Source: Phyllobacterium pellucidum (GTDB taxonomy: Bacteria; Pseudomonadota; Alphaproteobacteria; Rhizobiales; Rhizobiaceae). Taken from it: 64,000 nt of DNA. The stretch lies in assembly GCF_013327855.1 (NCBI RefSeq), contig NZ_JABUMX010000008.1, positions 120,259 to 184,258 of the forward strand. The letters are read 5' to 3'. The notes beneath the pieces are model-generated. The model did not search any database and was not told where the DNA came from. It saw only the letters and a program-made list of their open reading frames with translations. The position numbers were made by a program, and so were the translations under genes. Shown here piece after piece: positions 27,204 to 35,966 of the stretch (position 1 is the first letter of the stretch; the number at the start of each line of letters is the position of its first letter).

Positions 27204-28661
27204 TTAATGCCGGCTGTTGCTCATGGTCCCCAAGCCGGGCTCTTTGCGCCACTTCGCGTGTGACGAGAGTTGCGCGCGTTGAACATTGGGCTCGACCGAC
27301 CGCAGCGCCGCAACGTAGCGGCGCTGCCAAAGATCGGCATTGTTGGTCGAAATCTGACTGAAGAGGTTGCGATGACGGGCCTTGCGCTCATCCATAGGCA
27401 TCGTCGCCGCCTTCTTGATGGCTTGCGCAACCTCGTTAACATCATAGGGGTTGACGATGAGCGCATCGCCAAGCTCTTCGGCGGCGCCCGCAAACCGCGA
27501 CAGAATGAGGATACCGGGATCCTCATCGTCCTGGGCGGCGATGTATTCCTTGGCGACGAGGTTCATGCCGTCGCGAAGCGGCGTGATAAGCCCGATCAGG
27601 CTACAGCGGAACAGGAGCGCCAGCCGCTCCCGTGATATGCTCTGATTGATATATTGGATTGGAGCCCAATTAATATCGGCGTGCTTGCCGTTCACCGCCC
27701 CGGAAAGCTGTTCGAGTTCTCCGCGGATGTCGGAATAAGCAGTGACGTCCTCGCGAGAGGGTGAGGCCACCTGCAAATATTCAGCATGTCCGCGATATTC
27801 CGGGGATGTATCGAGAAACTTTCGAAACGCCTTCATGCGCTGCGGCAGTCCTTTGGAATAATCGAGGCGATCGGCCGAAATGACCTGGAAGCGCTTGAGC
27901 AGACTACGCCGCTTCCGCTCGAGCTGGATCTCCTCGTCGGTTTCCTGCGCCATGGCAGCAAACTGATCGACGTCTATGCCGATCGGAAAGTGACCGATCT
28001 TGATTGTCCGGTCGTGCCACCTGATCCTGTCGGGGCTAAGGAACTTGACGTCCGAATTGCCTTTCAGATAGCGGCAGAAATTGTCTGCATCGTTCTGTGT
28101 CTGAAACCCGATCAAGTCGAACTGCAGCAGGCATTCACGCAGCCATTGGTGCCGTGGGATTGCTGAAAAAATATCCGAGGGGGGAAAGGGGATGTGCAAG
28201 AAGAAGCCAATCTTATGATTGCAACCCTTGGCGCGAAGTTCGGAAGCCAGGGGAATAAGATGGTAGTCATGCACCCAGACCAGATCGTCGTCGCGCAGAT
28301 GGGGATGGAGAATGTCGGCAAACTTGCCGTTCACCCGGGCATAGGAGCGCGCAAACTCGGTTCGGTAATCCATAAGGTCGAGCCGATAGTGGAATGTTGG
28401 CCACAGGACCTTGTTGGCAAAGCCAAGATAGTAGTTGTTATGCTCCTCTTTCGTCAGAGGCATGGTCAGGGACGCGACATTATCGTAGGTCTCGACGCGC
28501 GCATCCATTGAACGGGACTTGTCGACGATATCGCCGTTCCAGCCCATCCACATCCCGCCGCTGCTTTTCAGCGCATCGACAATTCCGACTGCAAGCCCCC
28601 CGCTCAGTGTTTTGCCTCCCAGATCGGCTGTCCGATTTGAGACAACAACAAGGCGTTCCAT
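27204..28661 (-). CDS. otsA: trehalose-6-phosphate synthase
   Basis: A 485-residue GT20 enzyme joining UDP-glucose and glucose-6-phosphate into trehalose-6-phosphate. The donor loop SGGLAVGI, WPTFHYRLDL, VHDYHLIPLASEL, the ADRLDYSKGLPQRM lysine/arginine pair and the LRDGMNLVAKEY motif are all present. The C-terminal ~25 residues are divergent. Divergent from otsB with a 149-bp shared promoter region containing EcfG-type elements on both strands; the TreY-like gene follows 25 bp downstream. Confidence 0.96.
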   Translation of the reverse strand: MERLVVVSNRTADLGGKTLSGGLAVGIVDALKSSGGMWMGWNGDIVDKSRSMDARVETYDNVASLTMPLTKEEHNNYYLGFANKVLWPTFHYRLDLMDYRTEFARSYARVNGKFADILHPHLRDDDLVWVHDYHLIPLASELRAKGCNHKIGFFLHIPFPPSDIFSAIPRHQWLRECLLQFDLIGFQTQNDADNFCRYLKGNSDVKFLSPDRIRWHDRTIKIGHFPIGIDVDQFAAMAQETDEEIQLERKRRSLLKRFQVISADRLDYSKGLPQRMKAFRKFLDTSPEYRGHAEYLQVASPSREDVTAYSDIRGELEQLSGAVNGKHADINWAPIQYINQSISRERLALLFRCSLIGLITPLRDGMNLVAKEYIAAQDDEDPGILILSRFAGAAEELGDALIVNPYDVNEVAQAIKKAATMPMDERKARHRNLFSQISTNNADLWQRRYVAALRSVEPNVQRAQLSSHAKWRKEPGLGTMSNSRH

Positions 28662-28692
28662 ATCAATACCCCAGTTTCATGAGAGTAGGGCT

Positions 28693-28717
28693 AACTTCTC
28701 GACCCACGATTGGTTCC
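28693..28717 (-). promoter_or_regulatory. predicted EcfG (general stress) promoter for otsA
   Basis: On the minus strand GGAAC (28717-28713), 17 bases, then GTT (28695-28693), about 30 bp upstream of the otsA start. This fits the alphaproteobacterial EcfG consensus GGAAC-N16-CGTT in sequence and spacing, apart from A in place of the C. Trehalose synthesis is a known output of the general stress response in several rhizobia. Confidence 0.6.
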
Positions 28718-28733
28718 CGAAATATTTCGCAAT

Positions 28734-28758
28734 GGAACGATCCGGGAACTAATCGGTT
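28734..28758 (+). promoter_or_regulatory. predicted EcfG (general stress) promoter for otsB
   Basis: GGAAC at 28734-28738, 17 bases, then GTT at 28756-28758, about 52 bp before the otsB start. Spacing is identical to the opposite-strand element for otsA; the base before GTT is G rather than the consensus C. The two elements sit back to back and would fire outward. Confidence 0.6.
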
Positions 28759-28810
28759 TGGTGAGAACAGCCAAAAATTCGAATGAAATGCTTCAGCGAA
28801 GGAACGGGTA

Positions 28811-29560
28811 ATGTACGATGTCAGCGAGGTACTCCCGGCGAAAATCGGCTCGTGGGCACTCTTCCTTGATGTCGATGGAACGTTGATCGACATTGCTGCG
28901 ACGCCCGATAGTGTCGAGGTACCTCCTTCTCTTCCGCATGAAATCAGCCAGTTGGCGGCCCGGCTAGGCGGAGCATTGGCACTGGTCAGCGGCCGCTCAA
29001 TCGCATCAATCGACGCGCTGTTTAAACCTTGCAGGTTTGCAGCAGCAGGATTGCACGGCGCAGAACTCAGAAGCACGCTCGATGGGTCCGTAAAGCGCAT
29101 TCCCGTCAATGATACCGATCTGGACGATGCGCGCCGCGAACTCGACGACCTCGTGCGGACGTGGCCAGGTATCATTATCGAAGATAAGGGGATCAGCCTC
29201 GCTGTCCATTACAGGCAGGCGGAAGCGGCGCATGGTGAAGTGGACCAGCGGGTTTCCGATCTTCTGAGCGAGCTTGGCCCGAACTGGGTCCGGCAGGACG
29301 GAAAGATGGTTGTCGAAATTCGGCCGAGCGGCACGAGCAAGGGCGAAGCCCTCATACGGCTGATGGCACACCCACCGTTTCAGGGTCGACTGCCCATTGC
29401 GATTGGCGATGACATCACCGATGAAGCGATGTTTGGCTATGTCAATGAGGTCGGCGGACGTTCGGTCAAGGTGGGAACGGGGGATAGCAAGGCCCAGTTC
29501 ACCGTCGGTACACCCGACAACGTACGCAAATGGATCGCCAAAATTTCAGCTACAGTTTGA
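28811..29560 (+). CDS. otsB: trehalose-6-phosphate phosphatase
   Basis: A 249-residue HAD-superfamily phosphatase that converts trehalose-6-phosphate to trehalose. Motif I is LFLDVDGTL with nucleophile D20 and acid/base D22; motif II is ALVSGRS; a cap domain follows, and motif IV is AIGDDITDEAMF. Together with the divergent otsA it completes the two-step OtsAB route. GGAACGGGTA precedes the ATG. Ends ahead of a strong bidirectional hairpin. Confidence 0.95.
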   Translation: MYDVSEVLPAKIGSWALFLDVDGTLIDIAATPDSVEVPPSLPHEISQLAARLGGALALVSGRSIASIDALFKPCRFAAAGLHGAELRSTLDGSVKRIPVNDTDLDDARRELDDLVRTWPGIIIEDKGISLAVHYRQAEAAHGEVDQRVSDLLSELGPNWVRQDGKMVVEIRPSGTSKGEALIRLMAHPPFQGRLPIAIGDDITDEAMFGYVNEVGGRSVKVGTGDSKAQFTVGTPDNVRKWIAKISATV

Positions 29561-29573
29561 GCGCTTGATTTGA

Positions 29574-29605
29574 AATTCCCGGCGGATCGATGTGCGCCGG
29601 GAATT
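29574..29605. terminator. bidirectional hairpin between otsB and the oxidoreductase gene
   Basis: AATTCCCGGCG (29574-29584) and CGCCGGGAATT (29595-29605) form a perfect 11-bp stem with a 10-base loop, 13 bp after the otsB stop. The convergent oxidoreductase gene ends at 29664, so it may serve both genes. It lacks a long T-run. Confidence 0.55.
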
Positions 29606-29663
29606 GGATGTCGCAGGCCTATTGCGGCGGTTGCTTTTAGAGGCGCAGTTGGTTGCCAGCCAC

Positions 29664-30590
29664 TCAGTCGTAAAAAGCCTCAACAATCTTCCTTTTGCCG
29701 AGCAGGAAGGCGTCGGCCACGTGCCGCAGCGGCGATAGATCGACATCCGATTGCCCAACCTTGATGATTTCGGCAAAGCGGCAGTAGAGCTGCGCATATT
29801 CCTGTTCAGGCTCGGCGAACTTGAGTTCGCCATTGACGGAAAGCTTCGCGCCTCCTTCCGAGAGCACCATTGTGCCAGCCTCGGTCTCGGCGACGATGTC
29901 CCACGTCTGTTTTCCAGTCTGCCGCCAATCGAAAACCGCATGAACCGGCAGATTGTCGGCGTCCTTGAACTGCAGGTCGGCAGCGATGGGTGCGTCGCAA
30001 TTTTCAGGAAATTCAAGCGTGGCGCTGGTCAGAAATGCCGCGCGTGGGAGAATATGGGTCACGATCGACAGCGCATTGATTCCGGGATCGAAAACGCCAA
30101 GTCCTCCAGCCTGCCAGATCCATGCCTGGTTGGGGTGCCAATGGCGCACGTCCTCTTTCCAGTTTACCTGAACGCTGGTGATCCTGGTTGCAGCAAGGAA
30201 TGCCTTAGCCGCTTCTACGGCCGGAGCATAGCGCGAATGCCAGCTTGCAAATAAAGACAGGCGCTTTGCCGCAGCCGTGGCTTCAAGGTCGGCAACTTCC
30301 GAGAGTGTGGCGCCAGGCGGCTTTTCAAGGAAAACATGCTTTCCCGCGGCGAGTGCCTTGTGCGCAGCCTCGTAGCGAAATTGCGGTGGCATGCACAGCG
30401 ATACGGCGTCGATCGCCGGCACCGCCTCAAGCATGGCGTCGATTGTCTTATAGGCGTCGATACCCTCAACGGTGCCGTTGCGGCTTGCCGTGGCAACGAG
30501 CTTGAAATCGGGATTCCTGGCGATTGATGGAAGATGTTGGTCGTTGACGATCTTGCCGACGCCTACGATGGCGAGATTGATGGCGGACAT
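29664..30590 (-). CDS. Gfo/Idh/MocA-family oxidoreductase, probably D-galactose 1-dehydrogenase type
   Basis: A 308-residue NAD(P)-dependent sugar dehydrogenase. The Rossmann start LAIVGVGKIVNDQHLPSI, the CMPPQFRYEAAHKAL strand-turn and the EKPPGATLSE motif with the catalytic lysine are clear, followed by the alpha/beta substrate domain (GGLGVFDPGINALSIV). The FDPGINALS pattern resembles galactose 1-dehydrogenases of proteobacteria that oxidise D-galactose or L-arabinose, but substrate assignment is inference. Convergent with otsB. No other sugar catabolic genes lie beside it. Confidence 0.82.
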   Translation of the reverse strand: MSAINLAIVGVGKIVNDQHLPSIARNPDFKLVATASRNGTVEGIDAYKTIDAMLEAVPAIDAVSLCMPPQFRYEAAHKALAAGKHVFLEKPPGATLSEVADLEATAAAKRLSLFASWHSRYAPAVEAAKAFLAATRITSVQVNWKEDVRHWHPNQAWIWQAGGLGVFDPGINALSIVTHILPRAAFLTSATLEFPENCDAPIAADLQFKDADNLPVHAVFDWRQTGKQTWDIVAETEAGTMVLSEGGAKLSVNGELKFAEPEQEYAQLYCRFAEIIKVGQSDVDLSPLRHVADAFLLGKRKIVEAFYD

Positions 30591-30822
30591 GGTTTACACT
30601 CGCGTTGAGGCATTCTGTTCTTCTCGGAAATCGAAGCTTCTCACTGCTTCGTTTTCCACCGCCATGGACCTTTTTTCATATAGGCTTGTCAATCCAAAAC
30701 TCGAGTTGCGCAGGCTGGCCTCGGCGTGTCCGATTTGAAAAATTTCCATGCGTGTTTCGCAAACGCCAACTCAACGTATAGTCTTGTATCGCTAGCAATG
30801 TTCAAACTCACCGGAGGAAGAC

Positions 30823-31176
30823 ATGCCTTATGTTGACGGTTTCCTGGTCGCAGTGCCTAAGGACAGAATCGAAGAATACAAGGAACTGGCCCGTAAAGCG
30901 GGCGATGTCTGGATGGAATATGGCGCGCTTTCCTATGTTGAATGCCTGGCCGACGATGTCCCTTACGGGGAACTTACCTCCTTCCCGCGTGCCGTTCAGG
31001 CCAAAGATGATGAAACGGTCGTATTTTCTTGGATTACCTATGAATCCCGTGAAAAGCGGGATGAAATCAATGCCAAGGTCATGGCGGACCCGCGCCTCAA
31101 GGGCGACATGGACAACATGCCTTTTGACGGCAAACGCATGATCTACGGTGGCTTCAAATCCTTCATGGAGCTTTGA
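30823..31176 (+). CDS. DUF1428-family small protein (YbaA-like)
   Basis: A 117-residue alpha/beta protein starting MPYVDGFLVAVPKDRIEEYK, preceded by GGAGGAAG. The fold is of the dimeric alpha-beta barrel type; the family signature WMEYGALSYVECLADDV and the closing FDGKRMIYGGFKSFM are present. Its function is unknown. It has its own upstream region of over 200 bp and a hairpin downstream, so it is probably transcribed alone. Confidence 0.85.
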   Translation: MPYVDGFLVAVPKDRIEEYKELARKAGDVWMEYGALSYVECLADDVPYGELTSFPRAVQAKDDETVVFSWITYESREKRDEINAKVMADPRLKGDMDNMPFDGKRMIYGGFKSFMEL

Positions 31177-31201
31177 TCTTCGCCTTGAACGAGATGTGGC
31201 G

Positions 31202-31220
31202 CGTGGGCCCTCGCCCCACG
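31202..31220 (+). terminator. hairpin after the DUF1428 gene
   Basis: CGTGGG (31202-31207) pairs with CCCACG (31215-31220), followed by TTTC, 26 bp after the DUF1428 stop. A plausible but short rho-independent terminator. Confidence 0.45.
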
Positions 31221-31326
31221 TTTCGAGGAAATGCCAGGGCAATTAAAATTTGCAGCATTAGCAAAGAATATTTTTCATAGCTTTGCGCTGTACTGTCCTT
31301 TGGTCCTAAGCGTGCGGCGAATTGCT

Positions 31327-32115
31327 ATGACTACCTACGATCTCTGGATGACCAAATTTGGCGACTATTCTCCGATCAAGCAGATCGCGATTATGGTTGG
31401 TATGGCCGTTATATCGGCGGATATTCTTGCCGCAGTCTTTTTCCTCGCGATCGGGCTCGACCGCCTCTCGACGGTGCTTCTCGTCACCACGTTCATTGTC
31501 GTGATTGTCAGCGTTCCGCTTGGAGCGTTTCTCATCGGCCTGAATTTTCGGTTGAAGCAGATAGCGATCGAGCGCGATCGTGCTGCCCGCATGGATGACC
31601 TTACCGGTCTTGCGAACCGCAACGAATTCTACCTGCAAGTCGAGCGTCTGATCGAAGGCTCCGCCCAGAACCTGAGTGCAGGCGCCCTGCTCTACATCGA
31701 TGCCGACTACTTCAAAACGATCAACGATCGCCATGGACACGCGGTCGGCGACCGGGTCCTGCGCGAAATCGGGCATTTGATGCAGACGGTCATCAGCAAG
31801 GGTGATTTTGCAGCCCGCTTCGGCGGCGAGGAGTTCGCGGTATTCCTGAAGGATGCGGATTTCGGTCGCGCAGACTGGCTGTCACAGAAAATACTGACCG
31901 GCGTCCGCAACATATCTCAGCTACTGCAGATCAAGGATCTGGAGGTAACGGTCAGTGTTGGCATCGCCATACACGAGCCCGGTCAATCGCTGGAGACGGC
32001 TCTCATTGCGGCCGATACATGCCTTTACGCAGCCAAGAACCAGGGCCGGAACCGTATCGTGCACGCGACCAGCGATACCAAGGTTCGCCACGATAACTAT
32101 ATGCGGACGTTTTAG
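31327..32115 (+). CDS. membrane-bound diguanylate cyclase (GGDEF)
   Basis: About 262 residues: two transmembrane helices (about 21-42 and 49-71), a short linker and a GGDEF domain. The A-site motif reads GGEEF (166-170), with the metal aspartate in LLYIDADYFKTINDRHGH, so c-di-GMP synthesis is expected. The product-inhibition I-site (RxxD five residues before GGEEF) is missing; the sequence there is SKGD. No periplasmic sensor of size is present, so the membrane helices themselves may sense. I chose the ATG at 31327; an upstream in-frame ATG at 31231 would add 32 residues. Confidence 0.88.
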   Translation: MTTYDLWMTKFGDYSPIKQIAIMVGMAVISADILAAVFFLAIGLDRLSTVLLVTTFIVVIVSVPLGAFLIGLNFRLKQIAIERDRAARMDDLTGLANRNEFYLQVERLIEGSAQNLSAGALLYIDADYFKTINDRHGHAVGDRVLREIGHLMQTVISKGDFAARFGGEEFAVFLKDADFGRADWLSQKILTGVRNISQLLQIKDLEVTVSVGIAIHEPGQSLETALIAADTCLYAAKNQGRNRIVHATSDTKVRHDNYMRTF

Positions 32116-32136
32116 AGCATTGCAGTAGAGTGCTCT
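32114..32136 (+). terminator. weak hairpin at the end of the GGDEF gene
   Basis: AGAGCA (32114-32119), overlapping the TAG stop, pairs with TGCTCT (32131-32136), followed by TGAAA. Short stem; a possible terminator only. Confidence 0.3.
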
Positions 32137-32216
32137 TGAAATCGAAACCCATCGGCGTATTTGCGTTTGGCAGCAAGCAATGTCGCCACGTCTGCCAATG
32201 CCTCAAGGAGCGCCCC

Positions 32217-32726
32217 ATGGCACTTAATATGTACACGATCTCAGTCCCGGCCTATCTGCGCGGTTTCGCGGTTCTCGCCAGTCTGATCGAAAAGGCCGAA
32301 GCATACGCCGAGGAGAAGAAGATCAATCCCACCGTGCTCGTCAACGCGCGTCTCGCCCCAGACATGCTCTCGCTTGCCGGACAGATCCAGCGGGCGAGCG
32401 ACACGGCCAAGGCGACGATCGGCCGATTGACGACACTTGCAATTCCGAAATTCGCCGATGAAGAGGCGAGCCTTGCGGACTTGCGCGAGCGTATTGCCAA
32501 GACCGTGGCCTTTCTTGAAAGCGTGGATGCCGGTGCGCTCGATGGCGCGGAGACCAAGGACGTGGTTCTCAGCGCCGGCCAGCTCAAGGTGACCTTGAGC
32601 GGCGAGGAGTATGTGCAGAAGTTCGCGCTGCCGAACTTCTATTTTCACGTGACGACCGCCTATGACATCCTGCGCCACAACGGTCTTCAGGTCGGTAAGC
32701 TCAACTATATCGGCGCGTTGAGCTGA
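32217..32726 (+). CDS. DUF1993-family protein
   Basis: A 169-residue helical protein beginning MALNMYTISVPAYLRGFAVL, preceded by AAGGAG at good spacing. It carries the DUF1993 pattern (ARLAPDMLSLAGQIQRASD near residue 45 and FALPNFYFHVTTAYDILRHNG near the C-terminus), a DinB-like four-helix arrangement. The function is unknown. It is convergent with the yfbU-like gene. Confidence 0.85.
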   Translation: MALNMYTISVPAYLRGFAVLASLIEKAEAYAEEKKINPTVLVNARLAPDMLSLAGQIQRASDTAKATIGRLTTLAIPKFADEEASLADLRERIAKTVAFLESVDAGALDGAETKDVVLSAGQLKVTLSGEEYVQKFALPNFYFHVTTAYDILRHNGLQVGKLNYIGALS

Positions 32727-32735
32727 ACCTGAACA

Positions 32736-33209
32736 TCAGGCGACGAGATGCTCGATCTGGTCGGCGGTTAGCTCGCGCTTTCTGCCGATTTCATCCCAGC
32801 GCCTTAGCATCTTCCGGTACTGGTCGAGTTGCGCCTCAGGCTGATTGTCGGCGCTCCGCGAGATTTCCTGCGGGAAATTGAGAATCTTGGCAAGGAAGTC
32901 CGCATAGGCAAACTGTTCGTGCGGCTGAGCTGCGCCAAATCCGACAAACTTGCTCTTGTCGGGATTGGTGTTGCCGGCCGCGACGCTCGACCCGCGGATC
33001 GCCCGGAAAAGCCCGAGTATGTCGTTCATCTCCTGCGCCGCTGCGGCACTGACAGTTTCCTCGGTTATGCCAAGTTCCTGGTAAAGATCCTCGAAACCGC
33101 GTTCGACAACTTCCTGGTGCCGGCCGTAAAGGCTCGACTTGTCAGGGTCGAGTTTCTTCAGGATTTCGTACTGATTGAACAGAATCAAACGTTCCGCAAA
33201 GCTGAACAC
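32736..33209 (-). CDS. YfbU-family protein
   Basis: A 157-residue protein with the YfbU family opening (FAERLILFNQYEILKKLDPD), the central EEMNDIL-like helix (QEMNDILGLFRAI) and the AYADFLAKILNFPQEI region. In E. coli YfbU has been linked to cell-death phenotypes but has no established biochemical role. It follows ntrC in the same direction after 139 bp, and may be read through from it or have its own promoter. Confidence 0.8.
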   Translation of the reverse strand: MFSFAERLILFNQYEILKKLDPDKSSLYGRHQEVVERGFEDLYQELGITEETVSAAAAQEMNDILGLFRAIRGSSVAAGNTNPDKSKFVGFGAAQPHEQFAYADFLAKILNFPQEISRSADNQPEAQLDQYRKMLRRWDEIGRKRELTADQIEHLVA

Positions 33210-33348
33210 GATAGACCTCCATATTCCGCCCGCTGCCTTCTTGAAGCAGCAATGATTACGGGATTTTCGATGGTTACTATGCGCACAGTCCTGTTAAGAA
33301 CGGTCTATTCCACTCTCTACAATTTTAGCTTTCCGGGTTTTTCTGTTC

Positions 33349-34809
33349 TCAGCGGTCGCTCTTGCTGCTCTTGTAGATATTGACGCCGAGTTCGCGAATT
33401 TTCTTGCGCAGCGTGTTGCGATTGAGACCCAGCAGTTCCGCCGCCTTGATCTGGTTGCCATGCGTCGCCGTGAGGCAGGAAAGGATCAGCGGATATTCCA
33501 TTTCCTCCAGCACGCGCTGGTAGAGGCCGGCAGGCGGAAGCTTGTCGCCGTAGGACATGAAATAGCGCTGCATGTTCAGTTCGACCGCCTGGCTGATGGT
33601 CAATTCTTCATTCGCAATCGCCGTTGGAGCCGATTCTGCCGGCCGAAGGTCGGCCTTCAGCTCGGATTCGATCACGTCCGCATTAATTTCGTCCTGCGGA
33701 TAGAGAGCGGCGAGACGGCGCACGAGGTTTTCGAGTTCGCGTACGTTTCCGGCCCAGGGATAGCGACGCATCAGGTCTAGACCGTCGGCGGTGATCCGCT
33801 TTTCGGGCAGACCGTCCTTCGCCGCCAGCTTGAAGAAGTGGCGGACGAGATCGGGAATGTCCTCCCCACGCTCGCGCAGTGGCGGCAGGCGCAGCGGCAC
33901 GACGTTGAGCCGATAGTAGAGATCTTCCCGGAATAGTCCCTGATTGATCAGGGTCCTGAGATCCTTGTTGGTTGCAGCAACGATGCGCACATCGGTCTTG
34001 ATCGGCGTGCGGCCGCCCACCGTCATGTATTCGCCCTGTTGCAGAACACGCAAGAGCCGGGTCTGCGCCTCCATGGGCATGTCGCCGATCTCATCGAGGA
34101 ACAGCGTGCCGCCATCGGCCTGTTCGAAGCGACCGCTTGACCGGTTCTGTGCGCCGGTAAAGGCGCCGCGCTCATGACCGAACAGTTCGGATTCAATCAG
34201 GTCGCGCGGAATAGCTGCCATGTTGATCGCAACGAAGGGCCCCTTGCGGCGCCGGCCATACTCATGCAAAGCGCGCGCGACGAGTTCCTTGCCCGTACCG
34301 GACTCGCCCGAGATCATGACCGTCAGGTCGGTCTGCATCATGCGGGCGAGGACACGGTAGATATCCTGCATTGCGGGCGAGCGGCCGACGAGCGGCATCG
34401 TATCGGGCTGCTCTTCGCCATGCCATTTTTCGGGCTTCTTTTTCGGTTCAGCCAGCGCGCGGCCGACAATGCTGACGAGTTCGGTGAGATCGAACGGCTT
34501 CGGCAGATATTCGTAAGCACCCGCCTCCGAGGCGCGGATAGCCGTCATAAACGTGTTTTGCGCACTCATGACGATTACGGGAAGATCGGGGCGCGATTTC
34601 TTGATGCGCGGCAGGAGATCGAAGGCGTTTTCGTCCGGCATCACCACATCGGTGATGACGAGGTCGCCATCGCCAGCCGATATCCAGCGCCAAAGCGTCG
34701 CCGCGTTGGAGGTGATGCGAACATCGTAACCGGCCCGCGAAAGCGCCTGATTGAGGACCGTCCTGATCGCCGCGTCGTCATCTGCAACGAGAATGCTGCC
34801 CAAACTCAT
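33349..34809 (-). CDS. ntrC: nitrogen regulatory protein NtrC
   Basis: A 486-residue sigma-54 activator. The receiver has the acidic pocket at residues 10-12 and phospho-acceptor D54; the AAA+ domain has Walker A GESGTGKE (168-175), the GAFTGA loop (215-220) and Walker [13 protein letters not shown]; the C-terminal Fis-type HTH ends ...[13 protein letters not shown]. It activates nitrogen-scavenging genes when phosphorylated by NtrB. It begins 2 bp after the ntrB stop. Confidence 0.97.
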   Translation of the reverse strand: MSLGSILVADDDAAIRTVLNQALSRAGYDVRITSNAATLWRWISAGDGDLVITDVVMPDENAFDLLPRIKKSRPDLPVIVMSAQNTFMTAIRASEAGAYEYLPKPFDLTELVSIVGRALAEPKKKPEKWHGEEQPDTMPLVGRSPAMQDIYRVLARMMQTDLTVMISGESGTGKELVARALHEYGRRRKGPFVAINMAAIPRDLIESELFGHERGAFTGAQNRSSGRFEQADGGTLFLDEIGDMPMEAQTRLLRVLQQGEYMTVGGRTPIKTDVRIVAATNKDLRTLINQGLFREDLYYRLNVVPLRLPPLRERGEDIPDLVRHFFKLAAKDGLPEKRITADGLDLMRRYPWAGNVRELENLVRRLAALYPQDEINADVIESELKADLRPAESAPTAIANEELTISQAVELNMQRYFMSYGDKLPPAGLYQRVLEEMEYPLILSCLTATHGNQIKAAELLGLNRNTLRKKIRELGVNIYKSSKSDR

Positions 34810-34811
34810 GA

Positions 34812-35966
34812 TCAGAATCCTGCTTTATTGGAATAAGGATTTTCATCTGCATGGGTTCCGTCGGCAGAGCCGCTGTCCCATGCAGGCATAAGAATGCGAA
34901 ACGTCGTCTTGCGCGGGACCGAATCGCATTCGATAACGCCGCCATGGTCGCCGACGATCTTGGCCACAAGCGCCAGGCCAAGGCCGGAGCCATTGGGCTT
35001 GGTCGTCACGAACGGGTCAAAGAGATGCGGCATGATATCGGGCGAAACGCCGGGGCCCGTGTCCTGCACCGTGAATTCGAGCGGCAGCGAGACGCGGTTG
35101 CGCATACCCGGGACCGAAAGACGAATACCGGGGCGGAACGCGGTCGAGAGGGTGATCTCGCCCGGCTCGTTGGGGCCGATCGACTCCGCGGCATTCTTGA
35201 CGAGGTTGAGGAAAATCTGAACGAGCTGGTCCCGATTGGCGAAGACATAAGGCAGCGAGGGATCATAGTCCTCGTGGAACTTGATGTGGCTGGCGAACCC
35301 GTTTTTGGCAATCGCCTTCACGTGATCGAGGACAACGTGAATATTGACAGCCTCGCGCTCGATGGGCCGCTCGTCGGAGAACACTTCCATCCGGTCGACA
35401 AGCGAGACGATCCGGTCGGTTTCATCGGTAATGAGGCGCGTCAGCGCGCGGTCATCATCGTTCAGCCCCGTTTCCAGCAACTGAGCCGCACCGCGAATAC
35501 CGGACAACGGGTTCTTGATTTCATGCGCCAGCATCGATGCGAGCCCTGTGACGGATCGCGCTGCGCCGCGATGGGTCATCTGCCGGTCGAGCTTCTCCGC
35601 CATGGAGCGTTCCTTGAACAGGATCACGATCGATCCAGGAGCTTCACTGACCGGAGTCACGTAGAGATCGACAATGCGTTCCTGTCCGAGGCGCGGCGAT
35701 GAAACGTCAACGCGGTATTCATTGACCGGCGACGGGTTTTCGCGGACCTGCTTGACCAGCGCGAGAAGCGGGCTGCCGAAGGGCAACAGCATGTCCAGTG
35801 TATTGCGGCTGAGAATGCTTGCACTGGAACGAAAGAAAGCCTCGGCGTCGGCATTGGCATAGGAAATGTACCCGGCTTCATCGAGCATGATCACCGGATG
35901 GCGGATCGAATTGAGCACGATGCCGGCCAGCTTGTCTTCGAGCACCGACTTGTCTGCTGAGGTCAT
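34812..35966 (-). CDS. ntrB: nitrogen regulation sensor kinase NtrB
   Basis: A 384-residue cytoplasmic kinase: a PAS domain (about 15-120), HisKA with H148 in [16 protein letters not shown], and an ATPase domain with [18 protein letters not shown] and [18 protein letters not shown]. It controls NtrC in response to PII (GlnB). The start ATG at 35966 overlaps the dusB stop as TGATG, giving translational coupling; a longer reading with 17 extra residues lies inside dusB and is less likely. Confidence 0.96.
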   Translation of the reverse strand: MTSADKSVLEDKLAGIVLNSIRHPVIMLDEAGYISYANADAEAFFRSSASILSRNTLDMLLPFGSPLLALVKQVRENPSPVNEYRVDVSSPRLGQERIVDLYVTPVSEAPGSIVILFKERSMAEKLDRQMTHRGAARSVTGLASMLAHEIKNPLSGIRGAAQLLETGLNDDDRALTRLITDETDRIVSLVDRMEVFSDERPIEREAVNIHVVLDHVKAIAKNGFASHIKFHEDYDPSLPYVFANRDQLVQIFLNLVKNAAESIGPNEPGEITLSTAFRPGIRLSVPGMRNRVSLPLEFTVQDTGPGVSPDIMPHLFDPFVTTKPNGSGLGLALVAKIVGDHGGVIECDSVPRKTTFRILMPAWDSGSADGTHADENPYSNKAGF

